Shown: positions 1-7,758 of the stretch, one piece after another
How the letters are laid out: every line of letters starts with the position of its first letter
Numbering within the stretch: position 1 is the first letter of the stretch
From: JAJPJX01 sp964568355
Lineage (GTDB): Bacteria; Acidobacteriota; Terriglobia; Bryobacterales; Bryobacteraceae
Direction: 5' to 3'
DNA: 14,515 bases
Assembly (NCBI GenBank): GCA_964568355.1
Contig: CAZMRK010000120.1
Location: 1 to 14,515, forward strand
The notes under the pieces: generated by a model
Told to the model about the DNA's origin: nothing
Seen by the model: only the letters and a program-made list of their open reading frames with translations
Databases searched by the model: none
Translations under genes and position numbers: made by a program

Positions 1-357
1 GTGCTGCCCATCTTCTCGTCGATGGTGAACATCTCCTCAGAGCATGTCGAGGCGGCCCGAGATCTCGGTTCCAGGGCCCGGCACGTTCACTTGCGAATTC
101 TCGTCCCCATGGCGCTCCCAGGCATCAAGGTAGCCTTTGCCCTGACCTTCCTGCTTGCGGCCGGCGATTTCGTGGTTCCTTCGCTCGTAGGCGGCACACA
201 AGGAGTAATGGTTGGTAATGTCATTGCCGATCAATTTCGCGGCATCGGTTCAAACTGGCCGCTGGGAGCCGCCCTGGCGTTTCTTGCCCTCGGCGCGGGC
301 ATGCTGGTGTATCTGGCTGTTGCCGAGTTGCCCAGATTTATGAGGAGGGCTCGGTGA
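1..357 (+). CDS. ABC transporter permease, PotB-like (3' part, cut by window edge)
   Basis: This is the C-terminal part of an inner-membrane permease of the spermidine/putrescine (PotB/PotC) type. The visible 118 residues include the cytoplasmic EAA loop (EAARDLG at about residues 17-23, followed by a LPGI end near 39-42), which docks onto the ATPase. Two or more hydrophobic segments follow (about 43-60 and 86-108). A full permease is usually 270-300 residues, so the real start lies upstream; the GTG at base 1 is in frame but probably internal. Its TGA overlaps the GTG of the second permease by 4 bp, so the two are translationally coupled and likely form a heterodimeric channel. The substrate cannot be read from this fragment. 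Confidence 0.9.
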   Translation: MLPIFSSMVNISSEHVEAARDLGSRARHVHLRILVPMALPGIKVAFALTFLLAAGDFVVPSLVGGTQGVMVGNVIADQFRGIGSNWPLGAALAFLALGAGMLVYLAVAELPRFMRRAR

Positions 358-1127
358 TAGGCAGGGGCATGTTGGCGCGTGGTTATGTTGCCGCGGTTCT
401 TTTCTATCTGTTCGCGCCCGTTGCAGTGACTGTGCTGTTCTCGTTTGCCGCCTCGCCGCGGCTCAGCCTTCCGGTCGATGGATTGACCTTGCAATGGTAC
501 CAGGAGGCCTTTTCCGAGCCCTTGTTTCTGGACGCCCTGCGCAACAGCGTCATACTGGCAGTGGTGACTGCGCTGGTCGCCGGTACACTGGGCACGTTGT
601 TCTCTTTCGGACTCCTGCAACTTCAGCGGCGGACGAGAAACCTGCTCCTCACGGCCGGCCTCCTGCCGGCCGCGATACCGGCGCTCGTATTAGGCATCGC
701 GCTGGCATTGTTCTTTCGCGAACTCGGATGGTTGCCGGGCCTCCGGAATGCGGCGATTGGCCAGATTCTCGCCGGTCTTCCATACGTGATTCTGACCATG
801 CACGCACGCCTCGAGACCTTCGACTTTACCGTGCTCGAGGCGGCGAGGGACCTCGGTGCCACGCCCTGGCGGACATTTCGCGATATCACATTTCCGCTGA
901 TCCGTCCCTCTTTGCTTGGCGCTGTCCTGCTGACGACAGCACTGTCGCTCGACGAGTTCGTAATCACCTGGTTCAACGTGGGCAGCCGGCAGACGTTGCC
1001 CGTTCTGATCTGGGGCCTCATGCGGCGTGGAATCGATCCGGCGATCAATGCCCTGGCTACGGCTGTATTCTTCTCGCTTACTGCGCTCGTGCTCCTGGCG
1101 AGATTGTTCGGGCGGAGGAGCGCATGA
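354..1127 (+). CDS. ABC transporter permease, PotC-like
   Basis: A complete 257-residue inner-membrane permease of the PotC type, second membrane subunit of the importer. It has about six hydrophobic segments, beginning with residues 10-33. The EAA loop is clear (LEAARDLGATPWRTF at about 161-175), and the SLDEFV segment near 198-203 resembles the 'LDEFVIT' stretch found in PotC/YdcV-like permeases. The start is a GTG overlapping the preceding stop (GTGA). The end overlaps the ATPase start as ATGA, so permease, permease and ATPase are in one coupled operon. Length is normal for the family. The order permease-permease-ATPase differs from E. coli potABCD, where the ATPase comes first. Confidence 0.93.
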   Translation: MIGRGMLARGYVAAVLFYLFAPVAVTVLFSFAASPRLSLPVDGLTLQWYQEAFSEPLFLDALRNSVILAVVTALVAGTLGTLFSFGLLQLQRRTRNLLLTAGLLPAAIPALVLGIALALFFRELGWLPGLRNAAIGQILAGLPYVILTMHARLETFDFTVLEAARDLGATPWRTFRDITFPLIRPSLLGAVLLTTALSLDEFVITWFNVGSRQTLPVLIWGLMRRGIDPAINALATAVFFSLTALVLLARLFGRRSA

Positions 1128-2248
1128 GCCAGCCGGAGGTGAAAATCGCCGGCGTGTCCAAACGGTTCGGAAGTACCGTTGCCCTGGATCAGATCGATTT
1201 CAGCATCCAGCGCGGCGAATTCGTCTCTCTTTTGGGGCCGAGCGGCTGCGGCAAATCCACACTCTTACGGATCATTGCGGGGTTCGAGTCCCCGTCCGCG
1301 GGCCGTGTGGTCGTACATGGGAAGGATGTCACGCGCACGCCGCCGGAGCGCCGTCCCACGAATATCGTCTTTCAGCGCGCCGCGTTGTTTCCTCATATGA
1401 CCGTCTTCGAGAACGTCGCGTATAGTCTCGAACTGCGGCGCTGGCCTAAAGCGCGAGTCGCCGCGCGAGTGGCGGAAATGCTGGAACTCGTAGACTTGCC
1501 CCATCTGGGCCACCGGCGGCCGGGCGAATTGAGTGGCGGCCAAGTCCAAAGAGTGGCCCTGGTTCGTGCGCTTGCCGCAGGCCCCGAGGTTTTGCTATTG
1601 GACGAACCGCTGTCGGCCCTGGACCTGAAGCTTCGCCAGCGGATGCAATTGGAACTGCGGGCGATCCAGCGCAAACTCGGCGCGACTTTTCTGTACGTGA
1701 CGCATGACCAGACCGAAGCCCTGGTAATGTCGGACCGCATCGCGGTGATGAATGCGGGGCGGATTATTCAGCAGGGTCCTCCCCGGGAGATCTACACGCG
1801 TCCGTCGTCGGTCGTCGCCGCAGCATTCGTCGGAGAGACGAACCTTCTGCGTGGCATCGTAACCACCAGTCACGAACTCGTTGCGACGCTTTCGGTCGGC
1901 TTTGGAAATTACGTACGAGCGTATAGTGTGCTTCCTTTGCAACCTGGCGCCCGGGCAACGATATCGGTGCGTCCGGAGGCGGTCCGCATCCACAATGGCG
2001 GCGCGGACAGCGGCCTGCCGGACGGTATCAAAGCCTCTATAACGGAGATGGTTTACCTCGGTGACCGGATCCGCGTCGGAGCCGTCACGCCGGATCAGGC
2101 GGTGGTCTGGGCGGATCTGCGTGACGAAGAATCTGCAAGCTTCCGGGTAGGCGCGCCCGTTGTCCTGAGCTGGAACCCGTTGGCGGCGAACGTCTGGGCG
2201 GAGGATTCGGAAATGGCGGGGAATCCTGCCGGTGGAAAGGAAATCTGA
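1124..2248 (+). CDS. ABC transporter ATP-binding protein, PotA/CysA-like
   Basis: A 374-residue ATPase that powers the importer from the cytoplasmic side. It has Walker A GPSGCGKST (38-46), a Q-loop glutamine near 84, the signature LSGGQ (136-140), Walker B VLLLDEP (156-162), a D-loop SALD just after it, and the H-loop histidine at 194. The C-terminal third (about 240-360) is a TOBE-like beta domain with the ISVRPEAVRI segment typical of PotA/UgpC/MalK-type subunits. The reading frame stays open upstream to base 494, but that extension is a shadow of the permease. I chose ATG 1124 because it begins a standard ABC N-terminus and overlaps the permease stop by 4 bp. It is followed without any gap by the amidohydrolase gene. 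Confidence 0.94.
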   Translation: MSQPEVKIAGVSKRFGSTVALDQIDFSIQRGEFVSLLGPSGCGKSTLLRIIAGFESPSAGRVVVHGKDVTRTPPERRPTNIVFQRAALFPHMTVFENVAYSLELRRWPKARVAARVAEMLELVDLPHLGHRRPGELSGGQVQRVALVRALAAGPEVLLLDEPLSALDLKLRQRMQLELRAIQRKLGATFLYVTHDQTEALVMSDRIAVMNAGRIIQQGPPREIYTRPSSVVAAAFVGETNLLRGIVTTSHELVATLSVGFGNYVRAYSVLPLQPGARATISVRPEAVRIHNGGADSGLPDGIKASITEMVYLGDRIRVGAVTPDQAVVWADLRDEESASFRVGAPVVLSWNPLAANVWAEDSEMAGNPAGGKEI

Positions 2249-3688
2249 ATGGCATCACTTAGGGCCGCCGATCTTGCGATTGTCCACGGATACGTCGTGA
2301 CCATGGACGATGAGCGCCGAGTCTTCGCGGACGGAGCGATCGCGATCTCCGGACGCGATATCGCCGCGGTCGGCACTACGCCCGACATCCTCGCCCAGTA
2401 CCAGCCCGCACGGACTATTGACGCGGCTGGCGGCCTGGTGCATCCCGGGTTTGTTGAGTGTCACACTCACGTGACTTACCATGTGATCCGGGGAGCGTTC
2501 GGCGACACCATCTCCTATGCCGAGCTGGGACCGGCTGCGGAGTGCGATTTTCTCAATGCCACCGACGATGAAGCGGAGTATGCTTCCACGCTTCTCGCCT
2601 GCATGGAGATGATAGGCAATGGGACCACTTGTTTTGTCGAAGCTGGAACTGCCTATTCTCCGGCCGCGGTCGCCGAGGCGGCTGAAGCCATTGGGATGCG
2701 CGGCCTGGTGGCCGACCCTTTTCTCTGGGACGCCGAAGAGACCGCCGGCGGGTACAATGCCTATCGCTTGAAGCGTGCCCCTGCCAGTACCGGCAGGGCA
2801 CTCCGCTTGTTGGGCGGCGAACTGCACCGGAACTCCGACCCTCACGCATTGGTCCGCGGCCACATCGCCATCGCGGGAATGGGCACTGCGACCGACGAGC
2901 TTGAGCGCGCTGCAAAGGCTGCCGCCGACGCAGCCGGCACGATACTCAACCAGCACCAGTCTTATTACCACATCGACACGGAAACCGACGACCGGAGACA
3001 CGGCCGACACGCGATTCTGCGCCTCCGGGATATCGGAGTGCTCGGGTCTAACTGTCTTTTCTCACATGTGAATGTCATCCGTGATGACGAAGTAGAGCCT
3101 CTCGTGGGGAGTGGATTATCCGTTGCCTGGTGCCCCGCCGGCTCGATGCTGTGGGGCGTAGGTGGCGCGCTAACGGGCCGCCATGCCGAACTCTACAATC
3201 GCGGTGTCAACATCGCACTTGGGTCTGATTCGTCGAACTGGTCGAACCGTTTTGATATCGGGTTACAAGCCTACCTGGCCGTGCTCACCGCGCGCGAAAA
3301 GACGCGTACCCGCGGTATCCTCAGCGCCGAGGACGCGTTGACGATGGCCACAATCAATGGAGCGAGAGCAGCAGGTCTCGAAGCGCGAATCGGATCGCTT
3401 GTGCCGGGCAAATGCGCCGACCTGGTGATCCGGGCGAACGACGTGCCCGAAGCTTTCCCGTTGACCGATCCGATTTCCCAATTGGTATACAGCACCGGCG
3501 GTAGAAGCGTCCATACGGTGATCATTGATGGCCAGGTGGTTCTGGAAGCGAGGCGTCCGACCCGAGTCGATCCGGCGGATGTATTCCAAGCCGTACAGAC
3601 GTCGGCGAAGAGACTCTTCGATCGAATGGGATATTCCCACGTACCCAAATGGCCGCCAATGGACGGATCACCTCCGCCTGCAGCCTGA
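2249..3688 (+). CDS. Amidohydrolase, ATZ/TRZ (chlorohydrolase/deaminase) type
   Basis: A 479-residue metal-dependent hydrolase of the amidohydrolase superfamily, close to the cytosine/guanine deaminase and AtzB/TrzN group. Visible metal-site residues are H72 and H74 (ECHTHVTYH), H236 (NQHQSYYH), H273 (LFSHVN) and D327 (LGSDSSNW), the pattern for a mononuclear metal. The glutamate usually three residues after the third histidine (HxxE) appears to be absent (H-Q-S-Y), as in some triazine hydrolases. An N-terminal beta part (about 1-62) and a C-terminal strand region (about 400-455, with KCADLVI) complete the composite domain. The start codon directly follows the ATPase TGA, with a GGAAAGGAA purine tract just before it. 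The context suggests it acts on whatever the ABC importer brings in. The exact substrate is unknown, and no signal peptide is seen, so it is cytoplasmic. Confidence 0.87.
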   Translation: MASLRAADLAIVHGYVVTMDDERRVFADGAIAISGRDIAAVGTTPDILAQYQPARTIDAAGGLVHPGFVECHTHVTYHVIRGAFGDTISYAELGPAAECDFLNATDDEAEYASTLLACMEMIGNGTTCFVEAGTAYSPAAVAEAAEAIGMRGLVADPFLWDAEETAGGYNAYRLKRAPASTGRALRLLGGELHRNSDPHALVRGHIAIAGMGTATDELERAAKAAADAAGTILNQHQSYYHIDTETDDRRHGRHAILRLRDIGVLGSNCLFSHVNVIRDDEVEPLVGSGLSVAWCPAGSMLWGVGGALTGRHAELYNRGVNIALGSDSSNWSNRFDIGLQAYLAVLTAREKTRTRGILSAEDALTMATINGARAAGLEARIGSLVPGKCADLVIRANDVPEAFPLTDPISQLVYSTGGRSVHTVIIDGQVVLEARRPTRVDPADVFQAVQTSAKRLFDRMGYSHVPKWPPMDGSPPPAA

Positions 3689-3881
3689 ATCGTGCGCCTG
3701 CACTGGCGGACGAGTAACTCCATCGCGGCTCAGCCAAGCGGCTGCGCGGTACAACCGTCAAACGCGGAAGGGTTGGGGCCGCGTCAAAAGCGGGCGATCC
3801 GAGTTGCTTTTGAAGATACGGGCATCCCGTTTCATAGCGTCAGCAAATTGACGAAAATGAAACCCCCATGATAGGATTCCG
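3689..3881 (+). other. Intergenic region between amidohydrolase and propeller/DUF4091 gene
   Basis: A 193-bp gap without a supportable gene. It contains two short inverted repeats: CAGCC-AAGC-GGCTG at 3731-3744 and ACGGG-CAT-CCCGT at 3818-3830. Neither is followed by a real T-run, so neither is a good Rho-independent terminator. The second could be a small operator-like palindrome. The region probably contains the promoter of the downstream gene, but I see no strong -35/-10 pair. Confidence 0.4.
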
Positions 3882-6800
3882 GTGCTCGCCATGCAGAAAC
3901 TTCTGTTGCTGCGGGCAGTCCTGTTCTCTATGACTGCCTGGAGCGCCCCTCTGATGGTCCCTGAGTGGACTTATGACGCAGGTCAAGGTGCTTTGCAGCC
4001 GGTGGCGTTTCCCGGCGCGGCACGCGCGGACGGCATCTTGCTCACTGGCTCCTCCGGAAAGATTGTGCTGGTGGCGCCGGGCGGGACGGCGCTGGCCGAA
4101 ATGCGGCTGGATTTGCAGCCGAGTGCCGAGGCGATTCCAGTTGTCTTTCACGCGGGAGAAGAGGCGCGTATCGTGGCTGCAGACGTAGGCGGATCAATCT
4201 ACTGCTTCCGGCGCGATGGTCAGCGGCTCTGGAAATATACGCGCGACGGGAAAGCGACGGACTTCCGGCATCTCCTGGCCGTGAACGGCCCGGACGGGAC
4301 CGAGATCGCTTTCAGTGATAGCCGGGGACATCTATATCTGGTGGACGCGATAGGCCGACTTCGGTTTGAAATGACGACAACGGCGTTCCGGATCAGCGCG
4401 GCAGGGGTCAGTAGCGATAAGGAGGGCCGGCAGGAACTGATTTTTGGAACGGAAGATCGGGATTTGTGGGCGGTGCGACAGGATGGCACAGTCGTGTGGC
4501 GCGCTCCCGTGAGCGGGCCAATCGGGCGGTCGCTGCCGATTGTGGCGAACCTGGGCGCAGCGCCGACGGTGCTGGTAGCGACGCCCTTTGTAGGGGCGTT
4601 CCAGGGAATTTTCGCCTTCGATGCCGAAACGGGCGCGAAGTTGTGGACGGCGCCTTCATTGCTGCAGTCCTACCACTCGATCGCCGTTGCTGACCTCGAT
4701 GGTGACGGTAGCACCGAAGTCCTGTATGGAGATAAGAGCACACACATTACCTGCACAGACCGGAAAGGGCAGAGGCGGTGGAGCACGCACCTGGACGGTC
4801 ACGGTGTGTTCTTCGCTCCGGCGATTGCGGACTTGGGCGGAAAGGGCCGCGCCACGATCTTTCAGGCGGTACGGGCGGCCGGGCTCAACGGAAAATCCCT
4901 CTACGCGCTGGACTCGCAAGGGAAGGTTCTGGAAGCGCTGGAGTTGCCGGGCGGCGGAGCGAGCGCCCCGCTGGTGTGCCGGTGGCGGAGCGAGAGCGAA
5001 CTGCGGCTCGTGGTTGCGGGGGGCTCGGGGAGGACCACGGCATATCGGCTGACTCAGGGCGCGAATGCCAAGATTCTGTGGAGCGGGCTGCGCGGCGGTG
5101 TAGAAGACACAGCCGTCGCTACGAGGGCGGAAAACAGTCAGACGGACGTTCCCGGTGAGCTGGCGGCGATCAGCCTGGGCAGCACGGCGCTGCGCGAGGA
5201 AGCCGAGGGAGCATCGGTGGTGGCGTTTCGAGTGATAGATCCGGATAACGTGGTGCATCTGACGCTAGCGAAACCCGAACCGGGCAAGCCGCCGGCGGCG
5301 ATACTGCTTGCGGACCAGCCGGGCGATTATCAGGTGACAACCTGGCGGTATATGTCGGGGCTCGATCCGGTGGCGACCAGGCAGAAGACCTACCGGGCGC
5401 GTGCAGAACTGGCCGCAGCGTCAACTGATGGTGAGAGCGAGCTCTCCGAGTATCTGGCTGCGAAAAATAGCGCAGCACGGAAGTTGGCGCTCAGTTCGGG
5501 CAAGGCGGAAGACTACGACGCGGCGAAGGAGGCTGCCGAATATGGCCGCATGCTGATAGCCGCAGTGGCGCGGGCGAAACCCAAGGGGCCGTTGAGGGTG
5601 GAGGTGATCCGGAATCCGTGGGCACAACATACGGCGAGTAAGATGCTCGACCCGCAGGCTGTTTCCGCGGCACCCGTGCGAGTTCGGATGCTGGGGAACG
5701 AATACGAATCGGCCGCCATCGCGCTGACCAATGTAACGGCGCATCCGGTAACGGTAGCACTGCGGTCGAGCGCGCCGGCAGCGGTAGAGTTTCGGGCAGT
5801 GCCGCTGGTGGTTTCCGATACGACCGGAGTTCCCCAGGAAGATCCGCTGCCCCTGATGGGCAGCGACCAGACGGTACGGCTCGGTCCGGCCGAGACAAGG
5901 GAGATCTGGCTGACGCTACATAGCAGAAGACTGGCGGCGGGCAAGCAGAAGCTGACTTTGCGGGCGGCGGTGCTGGAGCGCATGGAACCGCCTCTTGAGA
6001 TTCCCGTAGATCTGGATGTTTCGCACGTGCGGTTGCCGGATCGGTTTACCTACAGACACTGCAATTGGCTCTACCTGGCATCGATTCCGGACGAGCAAGT
6101 GCTTGACGCGACGATCCGCGATGCGACCGCGCATGGGACAAACGTCTTCAACATCCCGCAGGCGTCGGTGACGATGAAGTGCGACGGCACTGCGGCAAGC
6201 GGCGACAACGGAGTTTCCGACCGACTGATCAGGCGGCTGCCTGGCGCGTTTTTCATGGTGGGTGGATCGGTGGGACTGCAGTGGCCCGCGGACTGCAAGC
6301 CCGACGCGGCAACCGAGGCGAGGGGATGGCAGAACGCGATCCGCTGGTATGCCGGGCACATGCGGGAATTGGGGCTGAGCTATGCCGACTATGCGCTCTA
6401 CCTGCAGGACGAGCCCGGTCTTTCGGGAAAGGATGATGCCTTCGACCGGTACGTGGAATCGGTGCGGCGGGTGAAGGAGGCCGATCCGCAGATGCAGGTG
6501 TACACAAATCCGGCGGGAGGCGCGACGCCGGAGATACTGGAGCCACTGGCCGCGCTGGTGGACGTGTGGTGCCCGGATTTGCACTTGTTCCGGCTGCATC
6601 CGGCCGAGTACATGCGGATTTTCAAGCGGGCGAAGGCGGTGTGGCACTACGAGGCGCCGTCGGACCAGCGGCGGCTGGATCCGCTGGGATTTTATCGGAT
6701 GAAACCGTGGATTGCGTTCCAGTTGGGGATGCAGGGCGGCGGGTATTGGGTGTACAGCTCGACCGACTACTTCACGCCGGATCCGGCGCGGGGGACCGAA

Positions 6801-7100
6801 TACGGAGTGGTCTATCCGACGCCCCGCGGTCCGGTGACGACGAAGCGATGGGAAGCCTCGCGGGACGGTTCGGAAGATTTCGAACTGCTGACCATGCTGA
6901 GGAAGGCGGCGAGTGCGGCGGCGACGGCGGACGGAAAGGCGGCGCTGGCGCTGATAGACGAGGCGGTGGCGTTCGTGACGCGGGGCCAGGAGAAGGCTTC
7001 GGACATCAACCGGCAGTTGCGGACGTACGCGCCGGATTATGGAACGTGGATGGGATATAGAGGGCGATTGATGGACGCCGCCGAAAAGCTGATTCCGTGA
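3882..7100 (+). CDS. Secreted beta-propeller plus DUF4091 (GH123-like) protein
   Basis: A 1072-residue exported protein. A signal peptide spans about residues 1-22 (hydrophobic LLLLRAVLF core, WSA end). Residues about 25-400 form a PQQ/FG-GAP-like beta-propeller. It shows repeated G-x-[IL]-Y-x-[FL] ... DGxxxW blades and a Ca-binding-like VADLDGDGSTEVLYGD segment near 269-284. Residues about 560-715 look like a beta-sandwich. Residues about 719-1010 match DUF4091, related to the GH123 N-acetyl-galactosaminidase family: there is an adjacent Asp-Glu pair (YLQDEPGL, D843/E844) and the characteristic RDGSEDFELL near 994. In GH123 such a pair supports substrate-assisted catalysis, so glycosidase activity is likely but unproven. 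GTG 3882 has AGGA at 3873-3876 five bases upstream; ATG 3891, nine bases later, is the alternative start and gives the same signal peptide. Confidence 0.85.
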   Translation: MLAMQKLLLLRAVLFSMTAWSAPLMVPEWTYDAGQGALQPVAFPGAARADGILLTGSSGKIVLVAPGGTALAEMRLDLQPSAEAIPVVFHAGEEARIVAADVGGSIYCFRRDGQRLWKYTRDGKATDFRHLLAVNGPDGTEIAFSDSRGHLYLVDAIGRLRFEMTTTAFRISAAGVSSDKEGRQELIFGTEDRDLWAVRQDGTVVWRAPVSGPIGRSLPIVANLGAAPTVLVATPFVGAFQGIFAFDAETGAKLWTAPSLLQSYHSIAVADLDGDGSTEVLYGDKSTHITCTDRKGQRRWSTHLDGHGVFFAPAIADLGGKGRATIFQAVRAAGLNGKSLYALDSQGKVLEALELPGGGASAPLVCRWRSESELRLVVAGGSGRTTAYRLTQGANAKILWSGLRGGVEDTAVATRAENSQTDVPGELAAISLGSTALREEAEGASVVAFRVIDPDNVVHLTLAKPEPGKPPAAILLADQPGDYQVTTWRYMSGLDPVATRQKTYRARAELAAASTDGESELSEYLAAKNSAARKLALSSGKAEDYDAAKEAAEYGRMLIAAVARAKPKGPLRVEVIRNPWAQHTASKMLDPQAVSAAPVRVRMLGNEYESAAIALTNVTAHPVTVALRSSAPAAVEFRAVPLVVSDTTGVPQEDPLPLMGSDQTVRLGPAETREIWLTLHSRRLAAGKQKLTLRAAVLERMEPPLEIPVDLDVSHVRLPDRFTYRHCNWLYLASIPDEQVLDATIRDATAHGTNVFNIPQASVTMKCDGTAASGDNGVSDRLIRRLPGAFFMVGGSVGLQWPADCKPDAATEARGWQNAIRWYAGHMRELGLSYADYALYLQDEPGLSGKDDAFDRYVESVRRVKEADPQMQVYTNPAGGATPEILEPLAALVDVWCPDLHLFRLHPAEYMRIFKRAKAVWHYEAPSDQRRLDPLGFYRMKPWIAFQLGMQGGGYWVYSSTDYFTPDPARGTEYGVVYPTPRGPVTTKRWEASRDGSEDFELLTMLRKAASAAATADGKAALALIDEAVAFVTRGQEKASDINRQLRTYAPDYGTWMGYRGRLMDAAEKLIP

Positions 7101-7300
7101 TGCTGCGCCGCACATTTCTGCTTTCGCTGGCCGGCGCCCTGGCGGAGGCCGAAGCGGCTACGACGGTGGATCGCGACGGCATGAAACCCGAAAGAAGGAA
7201 AGAAGCGAAGTTCAGCAAATCCACGTTGGCGCCGGCATCTATCGTAAAGGTCGAGCCGTGTTCGGCAGCGGGACGGACGGAAGGGCAGTCAACAGGTTGA
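7100..7300 (+). CDS. Short signal-peptide-bearing ORF, possible gene remnant
   Basis: A 66-residue ORF whose ATG overlaps the TGA of the large secreted protein (TGATG, with a GTG one codon earlier), an arrangement typical of translational coupling. The N-terminus MLRRTFLLSLAGALAEAEA is a convincing export signal. The rest (lysine/arginine/serine-rich, one Cys) shows no recognisable domain and ends quickly. I do not recognise it. It could be a small secreted protein, or the 5' stump of a longer gene cut off by a deletion or frameshift; the non-coding sequence that follows fits either. Confidence is low because the ORF is short. Confidence 0.35.
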   Translation: MLRRTFLLSLAGALAEAEAATTVDRDGMKPERRKEAKFSKSTLAPASIVKVEPCSAAGRTEGQSTG

Positions 7301-7456
7301 GATCCTCCTCTCCTCGATCCATCGTGTAGGAAAATCAGATTTCTTTGTCGGATATAACGCCACGCCTCTCTACTGCAAGCTTCCATAAGTGCTTTTTTCT
7401 CAACGCAAACTCCATTCGGACCACGGCGTGCAATCTCCTCAGCGGAAGGAGATGGT
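7301..7456 (+). other. Intergenic region upstream of the redox-complex operon
   Basis: 156 bp with no supportable gene and lower GC than its surroundings. It holds a TATAAC hexamer at 7353-7358 without a good -35 partner. It also holds an AAGC...GCTT element (7377-7394) running into six T's (7393-7398), which is too weak a stem (4 bp) to call a terminator with confidence. The operon promoter most likely lies here. Confidence 0.4.
7446..7452 (+). promoter_or_regulatory. Ribosome binding site of the 94-residue membrane protein
   Basis: AAGGAGA lies 4 bases before ATG 7457. This strong Shine-Dalgarno sequence supports the small gene as real and fixes its start; the ATG at 7452 overlaps the site and is out of frame. 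Confidence 0.75.
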
Positions 7457-7741
7457 ATGGCGCAAGTGAACTGGGGCGATCCGCAGACGTTCTGGTTGAA
7501 CGTGACGAACACCGCGCTCGGCCTGATCGTTGTGGTCTGCTGCCTGGTGGTCGCCGCCGGCATTATCCGGGAACTCGCCGAGCGGAGACACAAGCGGGCG
7601 CGGGCCGCGGCCGACCTCGATCGCGAACTTCACGACCTGGTCAATTCCTACCAGATCGGGATGACCATGGCGGATGGCGGCGAGCCTCTGCCCCCGAAGG
7701 ACTCCGCGGCGTCCGACCAGGACCGTAAGAAGAAACCGTAA
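7457..7741 (+). CDS. Small single-helix membrane protein of the redox operon
   Basis: A 94-residue protein with one transmembrane helix (about 19-37, very rich in V/L/I/A/C). The helix is followed at once by a strongly basic stretch (RELAERRHKRARAAA, about 38-52), so by the positive-inside rule the C-terminus faces the cytoplasm. The tail contains an acidic/helical part (DLDRELHDLVNSYQ), the motif MTMADGGEP (69-77), and a charged end. I do not recognise a named family. The first gene of the seven-gene cluster, it ends 17 bp before the Cys-rich GcvH-like gene, so it is probably an accessory or assembly subunit of the complex. The ADGG motif recurs in both GcvH-like proteins of the operon, which argues for a shared partner. 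Its strong RBS makes it unlikely to be spurious. Confidence 0.75.
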   Translation: MAQVNWGDPQTFWLNVTNTALGLIVVVCCLVVAAGIIRELAERRHKRARAAADLDRELHDLVNSYQIGMTMADGGEPLPPKDSAASDQDRKKKP

Positions 7742-7758
7742 CGAATAGGTGGCCGGCC

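Noticed and set aside
494..1123. Long N-terminal extension of the ATPase reading frame
   Set aside because: It overlaps the complete PotC-like permease in another frame, is rich in Arg/Pro, and the ABC domain begins cleanly at ATG 1124 with a 4-bp overlap.
2255..3010. 251-residue open frame on the minus strand
   Set aside because: Antisense to the catalytic core of the amidohydrolase, whose metal ligands are all on the + strand; no recognisable features of its own.
3848..3877. Sigma-70-like promoter TTGACG with an 18-bp spacer and TAGGAT
   Set aside because: The -10 would overlap the ribosome binding site of the gene starting at 3882, leaving almost no leader; the match is probably chance.
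5916..7115. 399-residue open frame on the minus strand
   Set aside because: It is the Arg/His/Pro-rich shadow of the DUF4091 gene on the + strand; it shows no domain, has low-complexity composition, and the + strand protein has clear family motifs.
7377..7398. Rho-independent terminator before the redox operon (AAGC...GCTT plus T-run)
   Set aside because: Only four base pairs of AT-rich stem with a ten-base loop; too weak to call, although the six T's are suggestive.
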